Position numbers and translations under genes: made by a program
Shown: positions 10,250 through 21,136 of the stretch, piece after piece
Numbering within the stretch: position 1 is the stretch's first letter
Layout: each line of letters opens with the position of its first letter
Assembly (NCBI RefSeq): GCF_036099295.1
Contig: NZ_CP107976.1
Span: 7,564,001 to 7,628,000 of the forward strand
Length of the DNA: 64,000 nucleotides
Direction: 5' to 3'
From: Streptomyces sp. NBC_00358
GTDB lineage: Bacteria; Actinomycetota; Actinomycetes; Streptomycetales; Streptomycetaceae
The notes under the pieces: generated by a model
Databases searched by the model: none
What the model was told of the DNA's origin: nothing
What the model saw: only the letters and a program-made list of their open reading frames with translations

Positions 10250-12163
10250 ATGACTGAGTATGGCCGGGGCCCTGGCTCCGAACCGTGGCATCCGGAGGAC
10301 CCGTTGTACGGGGACGGCGGATGGGGCGGACAGGCCGCCGACGGCCAGTCCGCCTACGACGGCGGCCAGCCGCAGCACTATCCGCAGCAGCAGGCGCAGC
10401 AGGGCGACTGGGGCAACGGCCAGCAGCAGTACCAGCCCCAGGGCCAGCCGGGGCAGTACCAGGACCAGCAGCAGTACCCCGGTCAGGGTCAGCAGCAGTA
10501 CGGCGACCAAGGTCAGCAGCAGTACCCGGGCCAGGGCCAGCAGCAGTATCCCGGTCAGGGTCAGCAGCAGTTCAACGGCCAGGGCCAGCAGCAGTACCCG
10601 GGCCAAGGGCAGCAGCAGTATCCCGGTCAGGGTCAGCAGCAGTACGGCGACCAGGGTCAGCAGCAGTACCCGGGCCAGGGCCAGCAGCAGTACGGCGACC
10701 AGGGCCGGCAGCAGTATCCCGGTGAGGGGCAGCAGCAGTACCCCGGCCAGGGCCGGCAGCAGTACGCCGACGGCGGCCGGAATTCCGGGGCGCAGGGCCA
10801 GACGCCCTACGTCGCCGATCCGGCCGACCCCTACGCCGGCCAGTACACGGGTGAGCAGCCCGACTTCTACAACACCCCCGACGCCTATCCGCCGCCCGAG
10901 CCGCCCGCCCGGCGCCGCGCGGAACCCGAGCCCGAGCCGGACTGGGACCCGGGGCCGGACCAGGGCGAGCACGCCTTCTTCGCCGGTGGCGACGACGATG
11001 ACGACGACCTCGACGACGATGACGATCCGAAGGGCCGAAAGGGCCGCGGGGACCGCAAGGGCCGGGGCGGTGACACGGGCAAGAAGAAGCGCCGCAGCGG
11101 CTGCGCCTGCCTTCTGGTCGTCGTGGTTTTCGGAGGCGCCCTCGCCGGAGCCGGGGTTTACGGCTATCACTACTACCAGAATCGTTTCGGCTCGGCTCCC
11201 GACTTCGCGGGCGACGGTTCGGGACAGGTCGCCGTCATCATCGCCAAGGGCGAGGGCGGTTATGTGATCGGCCAGAAGCTCAAAGCGCTCGGTGTCGTCA
11301 AGAGCGTCGATGCCTTTGTCTCCGCTCAGCAGGAGAATCCCAAGGGCAAGTCGATTCAGGCCGGTGCCTATCTCCTGCGCAAGGGGATGTCGGCCGCGAG
11401 CGCCGTCGACCTGATGCTCGACCCCAAGAGCCAGAACAACGTGACCGTGCCTCCCGGTTTCCGTAATGCCCAGGTGTACACGCTGATCGACAAGAAGCTC
11501 GGGCTCGCCGACGGCACCACCGGTCGTGTCGCGAAGAAGGAATACAAGAGCCTGGGGCTTCCGAGCTGGGCGAACAGCAACAAGGAAATAAAGGATCCGC
11601 TGGAAGGATTCCTTTACCCGCTCACGTATCCCGCGGCCAAGGGCATGAAGCCGGAGACCGTGCTGAAGTCCATGGTCGCGCAGGCCAACAAGAAGTACGT
11701 GGCGCTGGGACTCGTGGCGAAGGCGAAATCCCTCAATCTCGACAATCCCTTGCAGGTGGTCACGGTCGCGAGCCTGGTCCAGGCCGAGGGCAAGACGCAC
11801 GACGACTACCGCAAGATGGCCGAGGTCGTCTACAACCGGCTGAAGGCCACCAATACCGAGACCAATCGGAAGCTGCAGTTCGACTCGACCTTCAATTACC
11901 TGAAGGGGCAGAGCAAGATTCACATCAGTGAGTCCGAGATCAACAGCAACCCGGACCCGTACAATACCTATTACCACGCGGGTCTGCCGCCCGGTCCGAT
12001 CGGTAACCCGGGTGCCGACGCCTTCAGAGCGGTGTTCAACCCCACGAAGAACGGCTGGCTCTATTTCGTGGCGACAGACGGTCAGAACAATACCGAATTC
12101 GCCAAGACCCTGGCTCAATTCGAGAAACTCAAGGATAAGTTCAATGCCAGCTCGGGCAACTGA
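10250..12163 (+). CDS. mltG: Endolytic murein transglycosylase MltG with long Q-rich cytoplasmic tail
   Basis: Membrane-anchored lytic transglycosylase that cuts nascent glycan strands near their growing end. The protein is 637 residues, far longer than the about 340 of E. coli. Residues 1-200 are a Gln/Gly/Tyr repeat region, then an acidic run (DDDDDLDDDDDPKG), a basic stretch, one membrane helix (CLLVVVVFGGALAGAGVY near residue 290) and the extracellular YceG domain. Catalytic-domain motifs ASLVQAEGK, VVYNRLK and YHAGLPPGPIGNPG are present. In the position where many MltG proteins read VEKE, this one reads VQAE, keeping the second glutamate. The Q-rich tail is common in streptomycete MltG and may bind division or polar-growth proteins (inference). 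It overlaps aroE by 20 bp. Confidence 0.93.
   Translation: MTEYGRGPGSEPWHPEDPLYGDGGWGGQAADGQSAYDGGQPQHYPQQQAQQGDWGNGQQQYQPQGQPGQYQDQQQYPGQGQQQYGDQGQQQYPGQGQQQYPGQGQQQFNGQGQQQYPGQGQQQYPGQGQQQYGDQGQQQYPGQGQQQYGDQGRQQYPGEGQQQYPGQGRQQYADGGRNSGAQGQTPYVADPADPYAGQYTGEQPDFYNTPDAYPPPEPPARRRAEPEPEPDWDPGPDQGEHAFFAGGDDDDDDLDDDDDPKGRKGRGDRKGRGGDTGKKKRRSGCACLLVVVVFGGALAGAGVYGYHYYQNRFGSAPDFAGDGSGQVAVIIAKGEGGYVIGQKLKALGVVKSVDAFVSAQQENPKGKSIQAGAYLLRKGMSAASAVDLMLDPKSQNNVTVPPGFRNAQVYTLIDKKLGLADGTTGRVAKKEYKSLGLPSWANSNKEIKDPLEGFLYPLTYPAAKGMKPETVLKSMVAQANKKYVALGLVAKAKSLNLDNPLQVVTVASLVQAEGKTHDDYRKMAEVVYNRLKATNTETNRKLQFDSTFNYLKGQSKIHISESEINSNPDPYNTYYHAGLPPGPIGNPGADAFRAVFNPTKNGWLYFVATDGQNNTEFAKTLAQFEKLKDKFNASSGN
10430..10770 (+). 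repeat. In-gene tandem repeats coding the Gln/Tyr/Gly-rich tail of MltG
   Basis: About a dozen imperfect units of 24 bp, each coding a variant of G-Q-x-Q-Q-Q-Y-P or G-D-Q-G-Q-Q-Q-Y, based on the word cagcagcagta. Two unit types (ending PGQ or GDQ) alternate irregularly. The array stays in frame, so unit number can vary without breaking the gene; length differences between strains would be expected. Confidence 0.85.
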
Positions 12164-12983
12164 TGCCCGCCGGGCCGCGGTGCTCGGTTCCCCGATCGCC
12201 CACTCCCTGTCCCCGGTGCTGCACCGGGCCGCGTACCGCGAGCTGGGCCTCGCGGACTGGTCGTACGAGCGCTTCGAGGTCGACGAGAAGGCCCTGCCCG
12301 GTTTCTTCGAGGATCTCGGACCGGAGTGGGCCGGGCTGTCGCTGACCATGCCGCTCAAGCGGGCCGTGATGCCGCTGGTCGACGAGATCAGCGAGACGGC
12401 GGCCTCCGTCGAGGCGGTCAACACCGTCGTGTTCACCGAGGACGGACGGCGTGTCGGCGACAACACCGACATCCCCGGGATGGTCGCCGCGCTGCGCGAG
12501 CGCGGGATCGAGCAGGTCGACTCGGCCGCCGTTCTCGGTGCCGGCGCCACCGCGTCCTCCGCGCTGGCCGCCCTCGCGCGGATCTGCACGGGCGAGGTCG
12601 TGGCGTACGTCCGCAGCAAGGAACGGGCCGCCGAGATGCGGCAATGGGGCGAGCGGCTGGGCATCGAGGTGCGCACCGAGGACTGGGCCGACGCCGAACA
12701 GGCGCTGCGGGCGCCGCTGGTGATCGCCACGACCCCGGCGGGCACCACGGACGCGCTGGCCGCCGCCGTCCCGGAGCGCCCCGCGACCCTCTTCGACGTG
12801 CTGTACGACCCCTGGCCGACCGACCTGGCCGCGCGCTGGTCGGGGTACGGCGGAGCCGTGGTGAGCGGGCTCGATCTCCTGGTGCACCAGGCGGTGCTCC
12901 AGGTCGAGCGGATGACCGGGCGGACGCCCGCGCCGCTCGGCGCCATGCGCACGGCGGGCGAACACGCGCTCGCGGCTCGGTAG
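12144..12983 (+). CDS. aroE: Shikimate dehydrogenase
   Basis: NADP-dependent reduction of 3-dehydroshikimate to shikimate in the chorismate pathway. The 279-residue protein shows the substrate-site motif SPIAHSLSP near the start, the catalytic lysine in LTMPLK, the paired aspartate in GDNTD, and the nucleotide-binding GAGATASSALAAL. I chose the ATG at 12144, inside the end of mltG, because AAGGAT lies at the right distance upstream and translation gives MPARATDARRAAVLGSP; the 20-bp overlap suggests coupled translation. It stands just before aroC, aroK and aroB but is separated from them by 325 bp. Confidence 0.93.
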   Translation: MPARATDARRAAVLGSPIAHSLSPVLHRAAYRELGLADWSYERFEVDEKALPGFFEDLGPEWAGLSLTMPLKRAVMPLVDEISETAASVEAVNTVVFTEDGRRVGDNTDIPGMVAALRERGIEQVDSAAVLGAGATASSALAALARICTGEVVAYVRSKERAAEMRQWGERLGIEVRTEDWADAEQALRAPLVIATTPAGTTDALAAAVPERPATLFDVLYDPWPTDLAARWSGYGGAVVSGLDLLVHQAVLQVERMTGRTPAPLGAMRTAGEHALAAR

Positions 12984-13308
12984 GCGATCCGGTCGAGGTC
13001 GGTGGGGTGCCTTTTGGCGGGCCTCTCCGGCGCGGGGCACCCCCTGGTGAGGTGAACCCCGGCGCGGCCGGGGAGACGGCCGCCGAGACGGTCCGCCACG
13101 GGCTCGCTCCGGTGGCCCCTGGGGCCTACGCGGGGTCGTGCGCCCCGGCCGGGAGCGTCCGCCTGATGGACCTGCGGCCGGTTCGGGCCTGCGGACGTGG
13201 GAGGATCGGAGACGGCGGGCCAGGGCCGCGCACCCGGTCGCGCCGTAGCCGTACGCGAGGACGCGTGTACGCAGCAGCAGTACCAGGGCGCGAGCATGAG
13301 GAGCACCG
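12984..13308 (+). other. Intergenic region between aroE and aroC
   Basis: No gene is supported. It starts with a terminator-like hairpin at 13004-13043 and ends with the strong ribosome binding site GAGGAG a few bases before the aroC start. The long gap after the tightly packed aroE suggests that aroC-aroK-aroB has its own promoter in this interval, though I could not identify clear -35 and -10 boxes. Confidence 0.5.
13004..13043 (+). terminator. Hairpin after aroE
   Basis: Arms ggggtgcc (13004-13011) and ggcacccc (13036-13043) pair perfectly. The intervening 24 nt can fold further. There is no T-tract after it, as is usual in Streptomyces. It lies 20 bp past the aroE stop. Confidence 0.5.
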
Positions 13309-16093
<2,785 letters not shown>

Positions 16094-16176
16094 CAGGCTC
16101 CGCCCGGCACGGACTTATGGTCCGGAGAAGGCCTGCTCAACCCGTTTTGCCCCTCCGTCCCGGGCACTTCGCAGGC

Positions 16177-16208
16177 TCCCCGGCCGTTCACACAACGGCG
16201 GCCGGGGA
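16177..16208 (+). terminator. Terminator after aroB
   Basis: Perfect 10-bp arms tccccggccg (16177-16186) and cggccgggga (16199-16208), separated by 12 nt, lie 84 bp after the aroB stop and before the next gene. Confidence 0.65.
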
Positions 16209-16285
16209 AGGTACCGTTCGGTAGCGACGGGACCGGCGTCCCGTCCACCAGCGCACATCGCCTGTACGAGACGGAGTGGCACCGG

Positions 16286-17191
16286 ATGCAGCACGCAGTG
16301 GGGGCTCCGCTGCCGCCGCCCCACCAGCCGGGGCAGGAACCGGCCGCCGGATGGTCGCCGGCCGGTCAGTACCCGGGACAGCGGGGTCCCGCGCCCGCCC
16401 CGGGCTTCGCCGGAGCGCCGGTGCCGCCCGGCGCCCCTCCCGCCCAGGCCCCGCAGCATCACCTGCCGCCGCACCAGATGCCCCCGCAGCCTCCGCAGCA
16501 CGCTGCGGCGCCGCCCCCGCCACACCCTCCCGTCCCGCCCGCGCCGGACACCACCGGGCATGTGCGGCTGCCCCCGGGCGTTTCGGTGGCCATGCCGAGC
16601 CCGCCGCCCGCCACCGGCGCGCCCGATCCGGCGGCCACCACGCTCGCGGTCCTGCTCATCGGCCCCGCGGGCGCCGGAAAGACCAGCGTCGCCAAGTACT
16701 GGGCGGACCACCGCCGGGTGCCCACGGCCCACATCAGCCTCGACGACGTACGCGAATGGGTGCGTTCGGGCTTCGCCGACCCCCAGTCGGGCTGGAACGA
16801 CCATTCCGAGGCGCAGTATCGTCTCGCCCGCCGTACCTGCGGCTTCGCCGCCCGCAACTTCCTGGCCAACGGCATCTCGTGCATCCTCGACGACGCCGTC
16901 TTCCCGGACCGCCCGGTCGTCGGCCTCGGCGGCTGGAAGCGGCACGTGGGCCCCGGGCTGCTGCCGGTGGTGCTCCTGCCGGGCCTGGAAGTGGTCCTGG
17001 AGCGCAACGCCGAGCGCTCGGGCAACCGCAGGCTCAGCGACGAGGAGGTCGCGCGCATCCACGGCCGGATGGCCGGCTGGTACGGCTCCGGGCTCCCGAT
17101 CATCGACAACTCGCAGCTCGACGTGGCGGCGACGGCCCGCGTCCTGGACGACGTCCTGGCCCGGTCGATCGCCAGCCCGCCCCAGTGGTGA
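16286..17191 (+). CDS. P-loop kinase-like ATPase with proline-rich N-terminus
   Basis: A 301-residue protein with two parts. Residues 1-110 are low-complexity, rich in Pro, Ala and Gln, probably disordered. Residues 115-301 form a P-loop domain resembling zeta-toxin or polynucleotide-kinase-like predicted kinases: Walker A GPAGAGKTSVAKYW, then SLDDVREWV (possible substrate-contact acidic pair), DDAVFPDRP, and LERNAERSGNRRLSDEEVARIH with lid-like arginines. Similar proteins occur at this place next to the M24 peptidase and efp in other Streptomyces. Substrate unknown. The last codons lie within a 17-bp tandem repeat that continues past the stop. Confidence 0.75.
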   Translation: MQHAVGAPLPPPHQPGQEPAAGWSPAGQYPGQRGPAPAPGFAGAPVPPGAPPAQAPQHHLPPHQMPPQPPQHAAAPPPPHPPVPPAPDTTGHVRLPPGVSVAMPSPPPATGAPDPAATTLAVLLIGPAGAGKTSVAKYWADHRRVPTAHISLDDVREWVRSGFADPQSGWNDHSEAQYRLARRTCGFAARNFLANGISCILDDAVFPDRPVVGLGGWKRHVGPGLLPVVLLPGLEVVLERNAERSGNRRLSDEEVARIHGRMAGWYGSGLPIIDNSQLDVAATARVLDDVLARSIASPPQW

Positions 17192-17242
17192 GCCCGCCCC
17201 AGTGGTGAGCCCGCCCCAGTGGTGGGCCCGCCCCAGTGCTGA
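17175..17242 (+). repeat. Four tandem 17-bp repeats spanning the end of the P-loop gene
   Basis: Units of gcccgccccagtggtga at 17175-17191, 17192-17208, 17209-17225 (last base g) and 17226-17242 (one change, gtgctga). Unit one holds the final codons and stop of the upstream gene. Because 17 is not a multiple of three, later units fall in other frames and are noncoding. It looks like recent local duplication by slippage; any role in termination is unproven. Confidence 0.9.
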
Positions 17243-17332
17243 GCGGGCCCCGCGTTCGCCCGTCCGCGCGCCGGTCCACCCGTCCGGCCCTCTGAACCGG
17301 CGACATCCGGCCACCGCTCGTACGCTCGGTTC

Positions 17333-18439
17333 ATGTCAGAGGTGTACGCGACCCGCAGAGAGCGGCTCCGGGAACGCAGTACGGCGGGCGGCAGCGCTGC
17401 CGCGCTGGTGACCCGCCCCGCCAACGTGAGGTATCTCGCGGGCGCGGCGCCGCACGGCGCCGTGCTCCTGCTCGGCGACGGCGAGGACATGCTGCTGTGC
17501 GCCGGTCCGCCGTCCGGCGAAGCCGTCGAAGGCCGCCCGGACGAAGCCCTGAACGTGCGGGTGCTGCCCCGCGCCGGCGGTGATCCCGCGGTCGCCGCCG
17601 CCGGTCTGGCGGCCGGCCGGGGCGCCGAGTCCCTGGCGGTCGAGGAGCACCACCTGACCGTGACGCGGCACCGGGCCCTCGGCTCGGTCGCGCCGCAACT
17701 GCGCCTGGCCGACCTGGGCGGCGCGGTGGAGCAGCTCCGCGTGATCAAGGACGAGGAGGAGATCTCCTCCCTGCGCATCGGCGCCGAGATCGCCGACCAG
17801 GCGCTCGGCGAACTCCTCGAATCCATTCTCGTCGGCCGCACGGAACGCCATCTCGCCCTGGAACTGGAACGCCGGCTCGTCGACCACGGAGCGGACGGAC
17901 CGGCCTTCGCGACCTCGGTCGGCACCGGCCCGAACTCGGGACGGCGCGGCCACCGGCCCACCGACCGGCGCGTCGAGGAGGGCGACTTCCTCTCCGTCTG
18001 CCTCGGCGCGACCTACCGCGGCTACCGGTGTGAGATCGGTCGTACGTTCGTGATCGGCACCTCGCCGGCCGACTGGCAGATCGAGCTGTACGACCTCGTC
18101 TTCGCCGCCCAGCGTGCCGGACGGGAGGCGCTGGCACCCGGCGCCGCCTACCGCGATGTGGACCGCGCGGCCCGCCAGGTTCTGGACTCCGGGGGCCATA
18201 CTGAAGGCCTTCCACCCCTGACGGGGCACGGTGTCGGGCTCGAAATCGACGAGGACCCGCAGCTTGCCCCCGCGGCCATGGGTAAACTGGACGCTTGCGT
18301 GCCGGTCACCGTCGAACCGGGGGTCCACCTTCCGGGCCGGGGCGGTGTCAGGATCGATGACACGCTCGTCGTACGCCCTGAGGCGGACGGCGGACCCGAG
18401 CTACTCACCATTACGACCAAGGAGCTGCTCGCGCTCTAG
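17333..18439 (+). CDS. M24 (Xaa-Pro aminopeptidase-like) family protein with altered metal ligands
   Basis: A 368-residue protein with the two-domain creatinase/PepP fold: an N-terminal domain (1-135) and a C-terminal pita-bread domain. Active members bind two metals through Asp, Asp, His, Glu, Glu. Here the first Asp position (usual VDFGA or VDLGA) reads VCLGA, the second (usual SDxTRT) reads CEIGRT, His is kept (GHGVGL), the first Glu is kept (VEPGVHLPG) and the last (usual RIED) reads RIDD. Three of five ligands therefore differ. It may be an inactive or differently metallated paralogue. It lies directly upstream of efp, a common arrangement for M24 peptidases, and ends 60 bp before it. 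Confidence 0.85.
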   Translation: MSEVYATRRERLRERSTAGGSAAALVTRPANVRYLAGAAPHGAVLLLGDGEDMLLCAGPPSGEAVEGRPDEALNVRVLPRAGGDPAVAAAGLAAGRGAESLAVEEHHLTVTRHRALGSVAPQLRLADLGGAVEQLRVIKDEEEISSLRIGAEIADQALGELLESILVGRTERHLALELERRLVDHGADGPAFATSVGTGPNSGRRGHRPTDRRVEEGDFLSVCLGATYRGYRCEIGRTFVIGTSPADWQIELYDLVFAAQRAGREALAPGAAYRDVDRAARQVLDSGGHTEGLPPLTGHGVGLEIDEDPQLAPAAMGKLDACVPVTVEPGVHLPGRGGVRIDDTLVVRPEADGGPELLTITTKELLAL

Positions 18440-18499
18440 CTCTTCGAGCTGTGCGCCTGCGCCGGGGTCGTCCACGTCAGTCCAGGAGATTCCGCAACC

Positions 18500-19066
18500 G
18501 TGGCTTCCACGAACGACCTCAAGAACGGCCTGGTGCTCAAGCTCGACGGAGGCCAGCTCTGGTCCGTCGTCGAGTTCCAGCACGTCAAGCCCGGCAAGGG
18601 CCCGGCCTTCGTGCGCACCAAGCTGAAGAACGTGCTCTCCGGCAAGGTCGTCGACAAGACGTTCAACGCCGGCGTCAAGGTCGAGACGGCCACGATCGAC
18701 AAGCGCGACATGCAGTTCTCCTACATGGACGGCGAGTACTTCGTCTTCATGGACATGGAGACGTACGACCAGCTCATGGTCGAACGCAAGGCCGTCGCCG
18801 ACGCTGCCAACTTCCTCATCGAGGGCTTCACGGCCAGCGTCGCCCAGCACGAGGGCGAGGTGCTCTTCGTCGAGCTGCCGGCCGCCGTCGAGCTGGTCAT
18901 CCAGGAGACCGAGCCGGGCGTCCAGGGCGACCGCTCCACCGGTGGCACCAAGCCCGCCACCCTGGAGACCGGCCACCAGATCCAGGTCCCGCTCTTCATC
19001 ACCACCGGTGAGAAGATCAAGGTCGACACCCGCACCAGCGACTACCTCGGCCGGGTGAACAGCTAA
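18500..19066 (+). CDS. efp: Elongation factor P
   Basis: Translation factor that relieves ribosome stalling at polyproline. The 188-residue protein has the three beta-barrel domains of EF-P. The domain I loop reads [12 protein letters not shown], so the tip residue that contacts the peptidyl-transferase centre is an unmodified-type lysine (K33) inside the PGKGPA motif known in actinobacteria, where EF-P has been reported to work without modification. The GTG start follows CAGGAGA. nusB begins 2 bp after the stop, so the two are likely co-transcribed. Confidence 0.97.
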   Translation: MASTNDLKNGLVLKLDGGQLWSVVEFQHVKPGKGPAFVRTKLKNVLSGKVVDKTFNAGVKVETATIDKRDMQFSYMDGEYFVFMDMETYDQLMVERKAVADAANFLIEGFTASVAQHEGEVLFVELPAAVELVIQETEPGVQGDRSTGGTKPATLETGHQIQVPLFITTGEKIKVDTRTSDYLGRVNS

Positions 19067-19068
19067 CC

Positions 19069-19503
19069 GTGGCTGCCCGCAACACGGCCCGCAAGCGCGC
19101 CTTCCAGATTCTCTTCGAGGGCGACCAGCGCGGCGTGGACGTCCTGACGGTCCTCGCGGACTGGATCCGGCACTCCCGGTCAGACACCCGGCAGCCGCCG
19201 GTCAGCGAGTTCACGATGCAGCTGGTCGAGGGTTACGCCACCAAGGTGAGGCGGATCGACGAGCTCATCGCGCAGTACGCCGTCGGCTGGACGCTGGACA
19301 GGATGCCGGTCGTCGACCGCAACATCCTGCGCCTCGGTGCCTACGAGCTGATCTGGGTCGACGAGACCCCGGACGCCGTGGTGCTCGACGAGGCGGTGCA
19401 GCTGGCGAAGGAGTTCTCCACGGACGAGTCGCCCTCGTTCGTGAACGGCCTGCTGGGCCGGCTGAAGGACCTGAAGCCGTCGCTCCGCCGCGACGAGGAC
19501 TAG
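19069..19503 (+). CDS. nusB: Transcription antitermination factor NusB
   Basis: Small helical RNA-binding protein that joins NusE (S10) at boxA RNA for rRNA antitermination. The 144-residue sequence has the family start RKRAFQILFEGDQR, the central WTLDRMPVVDRNILRLGAYEL and the end SFVNGLLGRLKDL. The GTG start is 2 bp from the efp stop. Two strong hairpins follow it, separating it from the convergent bldD. Confidence 0.95.
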   Translation: MAARNTARKRAFQILFEGDQRGVDVLTVLADWIRHSRSDTRQPPVSEFTMQLVEGYATKVRRIDELIAQYAVGWTLDRMPVVDRNILRLGAYELIWVDETPDAVVLDEAVQLAKEFSTDESPSFVNGLLGRLKDLKPSLRRDED

Positions 19504-19540
19504 CCGACAGCCGTAGCCGTACGGCCCGGAGGGGACGTAC

Positions 19541-19590
19541 GGAACGCCGGAGGGCCCGCAGCGATCGTGCTGCGGGCCCTCCGGCGTTCC
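19541..19590 (+). terminator. Strong hairpin after nusB
   Basis: Perfect 21-bp inverted repeat, arms 19541-19561 and 19570-19590, loop cgatcgtg. It starts 38 bp after nusB. No T-run follows, as is usual in high-GC actinobacteria. Confidence 0.85.
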
Positions 19591-19643
19591 CGTGCGGGTT
19601 CTCGGCGTTCCGGTACCTCGAAGGCTCCCGAGGCCCGCAGACG

Positions 19644-19689
19644 GCCGCCGGGGTGGCCGGAACCGTCAGGTTCCGGCCACCCCGGCGGC
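19644..19689. terminator. Second strong hairpin, between nusB and bldD
   Basis: Another perfect 21-bp inverted repeat, arms 19644-19664 and 19669-19689, with a 4-nt loop gtca. It ends 28 bp from the bldD stop, so it probably terminates bldD on the minus strand and backs up the nusB terminator on the plus strand. Confidence 0.85.
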
Positions 19690-19717
19690 ACGTTTCTGCA
19701 GAGCTGTCCTAAGGGAT

Positions 19718-20218
19718 TCAGCCCTCGTCGTGGGCGACCGCGCGGCGCGCGTCCGCGTCCAGGACGCCCCAGCTGATCAGCTGCTCGGTCAGGACCGAGG
19801 GGGACTGGTCGTAGATCACGGCGAGGGTGCGCAGGTCGTCCTGGCGGATCGACAGCACCTTGCCGTTGTAGTCGCCGCGCTGGGACTGGATCGTCGCCGC
19901 GTAGCGCTGCAGCGGGCCCGCCTTCTCGGCCGGCACGTGCGCCAGCCGCTCAAGGTCGAGGACCAGCTTCGGCGGCGGCTCGGCGGCCCCGCCCGGAGTG
20001 GTGCCGGGCAGCAGCTCCTGGACCGGAACCCCGTAGAAGTCCGCCAGCTCGGCAAGGCGCTGCACGGTGACAGCGCGGTCGCCGCGCTCGTACGAACCGA
20101 CCACGACCGCCTTCCAGCGTCCCTGGGACTTCTCCTCCACTCCGTGGAGGGAAAGGCCCTGCTGGGTGCGGATGGCGCGGAGCTTGGCCCCGAGCTGTTT
20201 GGCGTATTCGCTGGACAT
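19718..20218 (-). CDS. bldD: Developmental master repressor BldD, c-di-GMP responsive
   Basis: Represses sporulation genes during vegetative growth; a tetramer of c-di-GMP holds two BldD subunits on DNA. The 166-residue protein has an N-terminal XRE-type helix-turn-helix (GLSLHGVEEKS to VGSYERGDR, about 21-48) and a C-terminal domain with the c-di-GMP signature RxD-x8-RxxD. Here that is R114-G-D116 and R125-Q-D-D128, exactly at the residue numbers described for S. coelicolor. I chose the ATG at 20218 (MSSEYAKQLG) over one 24 bp upstream because it gives the known N-terminus. It is convergent with nusB and divergent from the pyr operon; two BldD boxes sit upstream, in line with known autorepression. 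Confidence 0.98.
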   Translation of the reverse strand: MSSEYAKQLGAKLRAIRTQQGLSLHGVEEKSQGRWKAVVVGSYERGDRAVTVQRLAELADFYGVPVQELLPGTTPGGAAEPPPKLVLDLERLAHVPAEKAGPLQRYAATIQSQRGDYNGKVLSIRQDDLRTLAVIYDQSPSVLTEQLISWGVLDADARRAVAHDEG

Positions 20219-20265
20219 ATAGCTCCCCGGACGCTGTATCAACGTGCGGCTCCGCCGCGCGGCTG

Positions 20266-20295
20266 GTGACTCACTGTGAGGTTACGCAGCGTTAC
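20266..20295. promoter_or_regulatory. Two adjacent BldD boxes (autoregulatory) upstream of bldD
   Basis: gttacgcagcgttac at 20281-20295 fits the published BldD consensus nTnACnC(A/T)GnGTnAn at every fixed position. The neighbouring gtgactcactgtgag (20266-20280) fits at all fixed positions but one. They lie 48-77 bp before the bldD start. BldD repression of its own promoter is established in S. coelicolor; the exact promoter position here is inferred. Confidence 0.88.
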
Positions 20296-20412
20296 TCTCC
20301 CCCGTCAAGCCGAAGGATTTTCGACCGGCCCCCGCACGGGTGTCGCCGGAGGTGGCTCAAAGGGATGTGATCAGGTGCGTTGCCGGGCTGGTAGCGTTGA
20401 TGGCGCAATTCC

Positions 20413-21054
<642 letters not shown>

Positions 21055-21136
21055 CACTCCGGTCCCCGCCACCGAGTGCGCTCCCGCGCGCCCGCATGCC
21101 CGAATCCTCCCTGAACTTCCTTACGGAGCCTGACAG

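Noticed and set aside
10430-10770. CRISPR-like direct repeats
   Set aside because: Repeats are contiguous, in frame and code the Gln-rich tail of MltG; there are no spacers.
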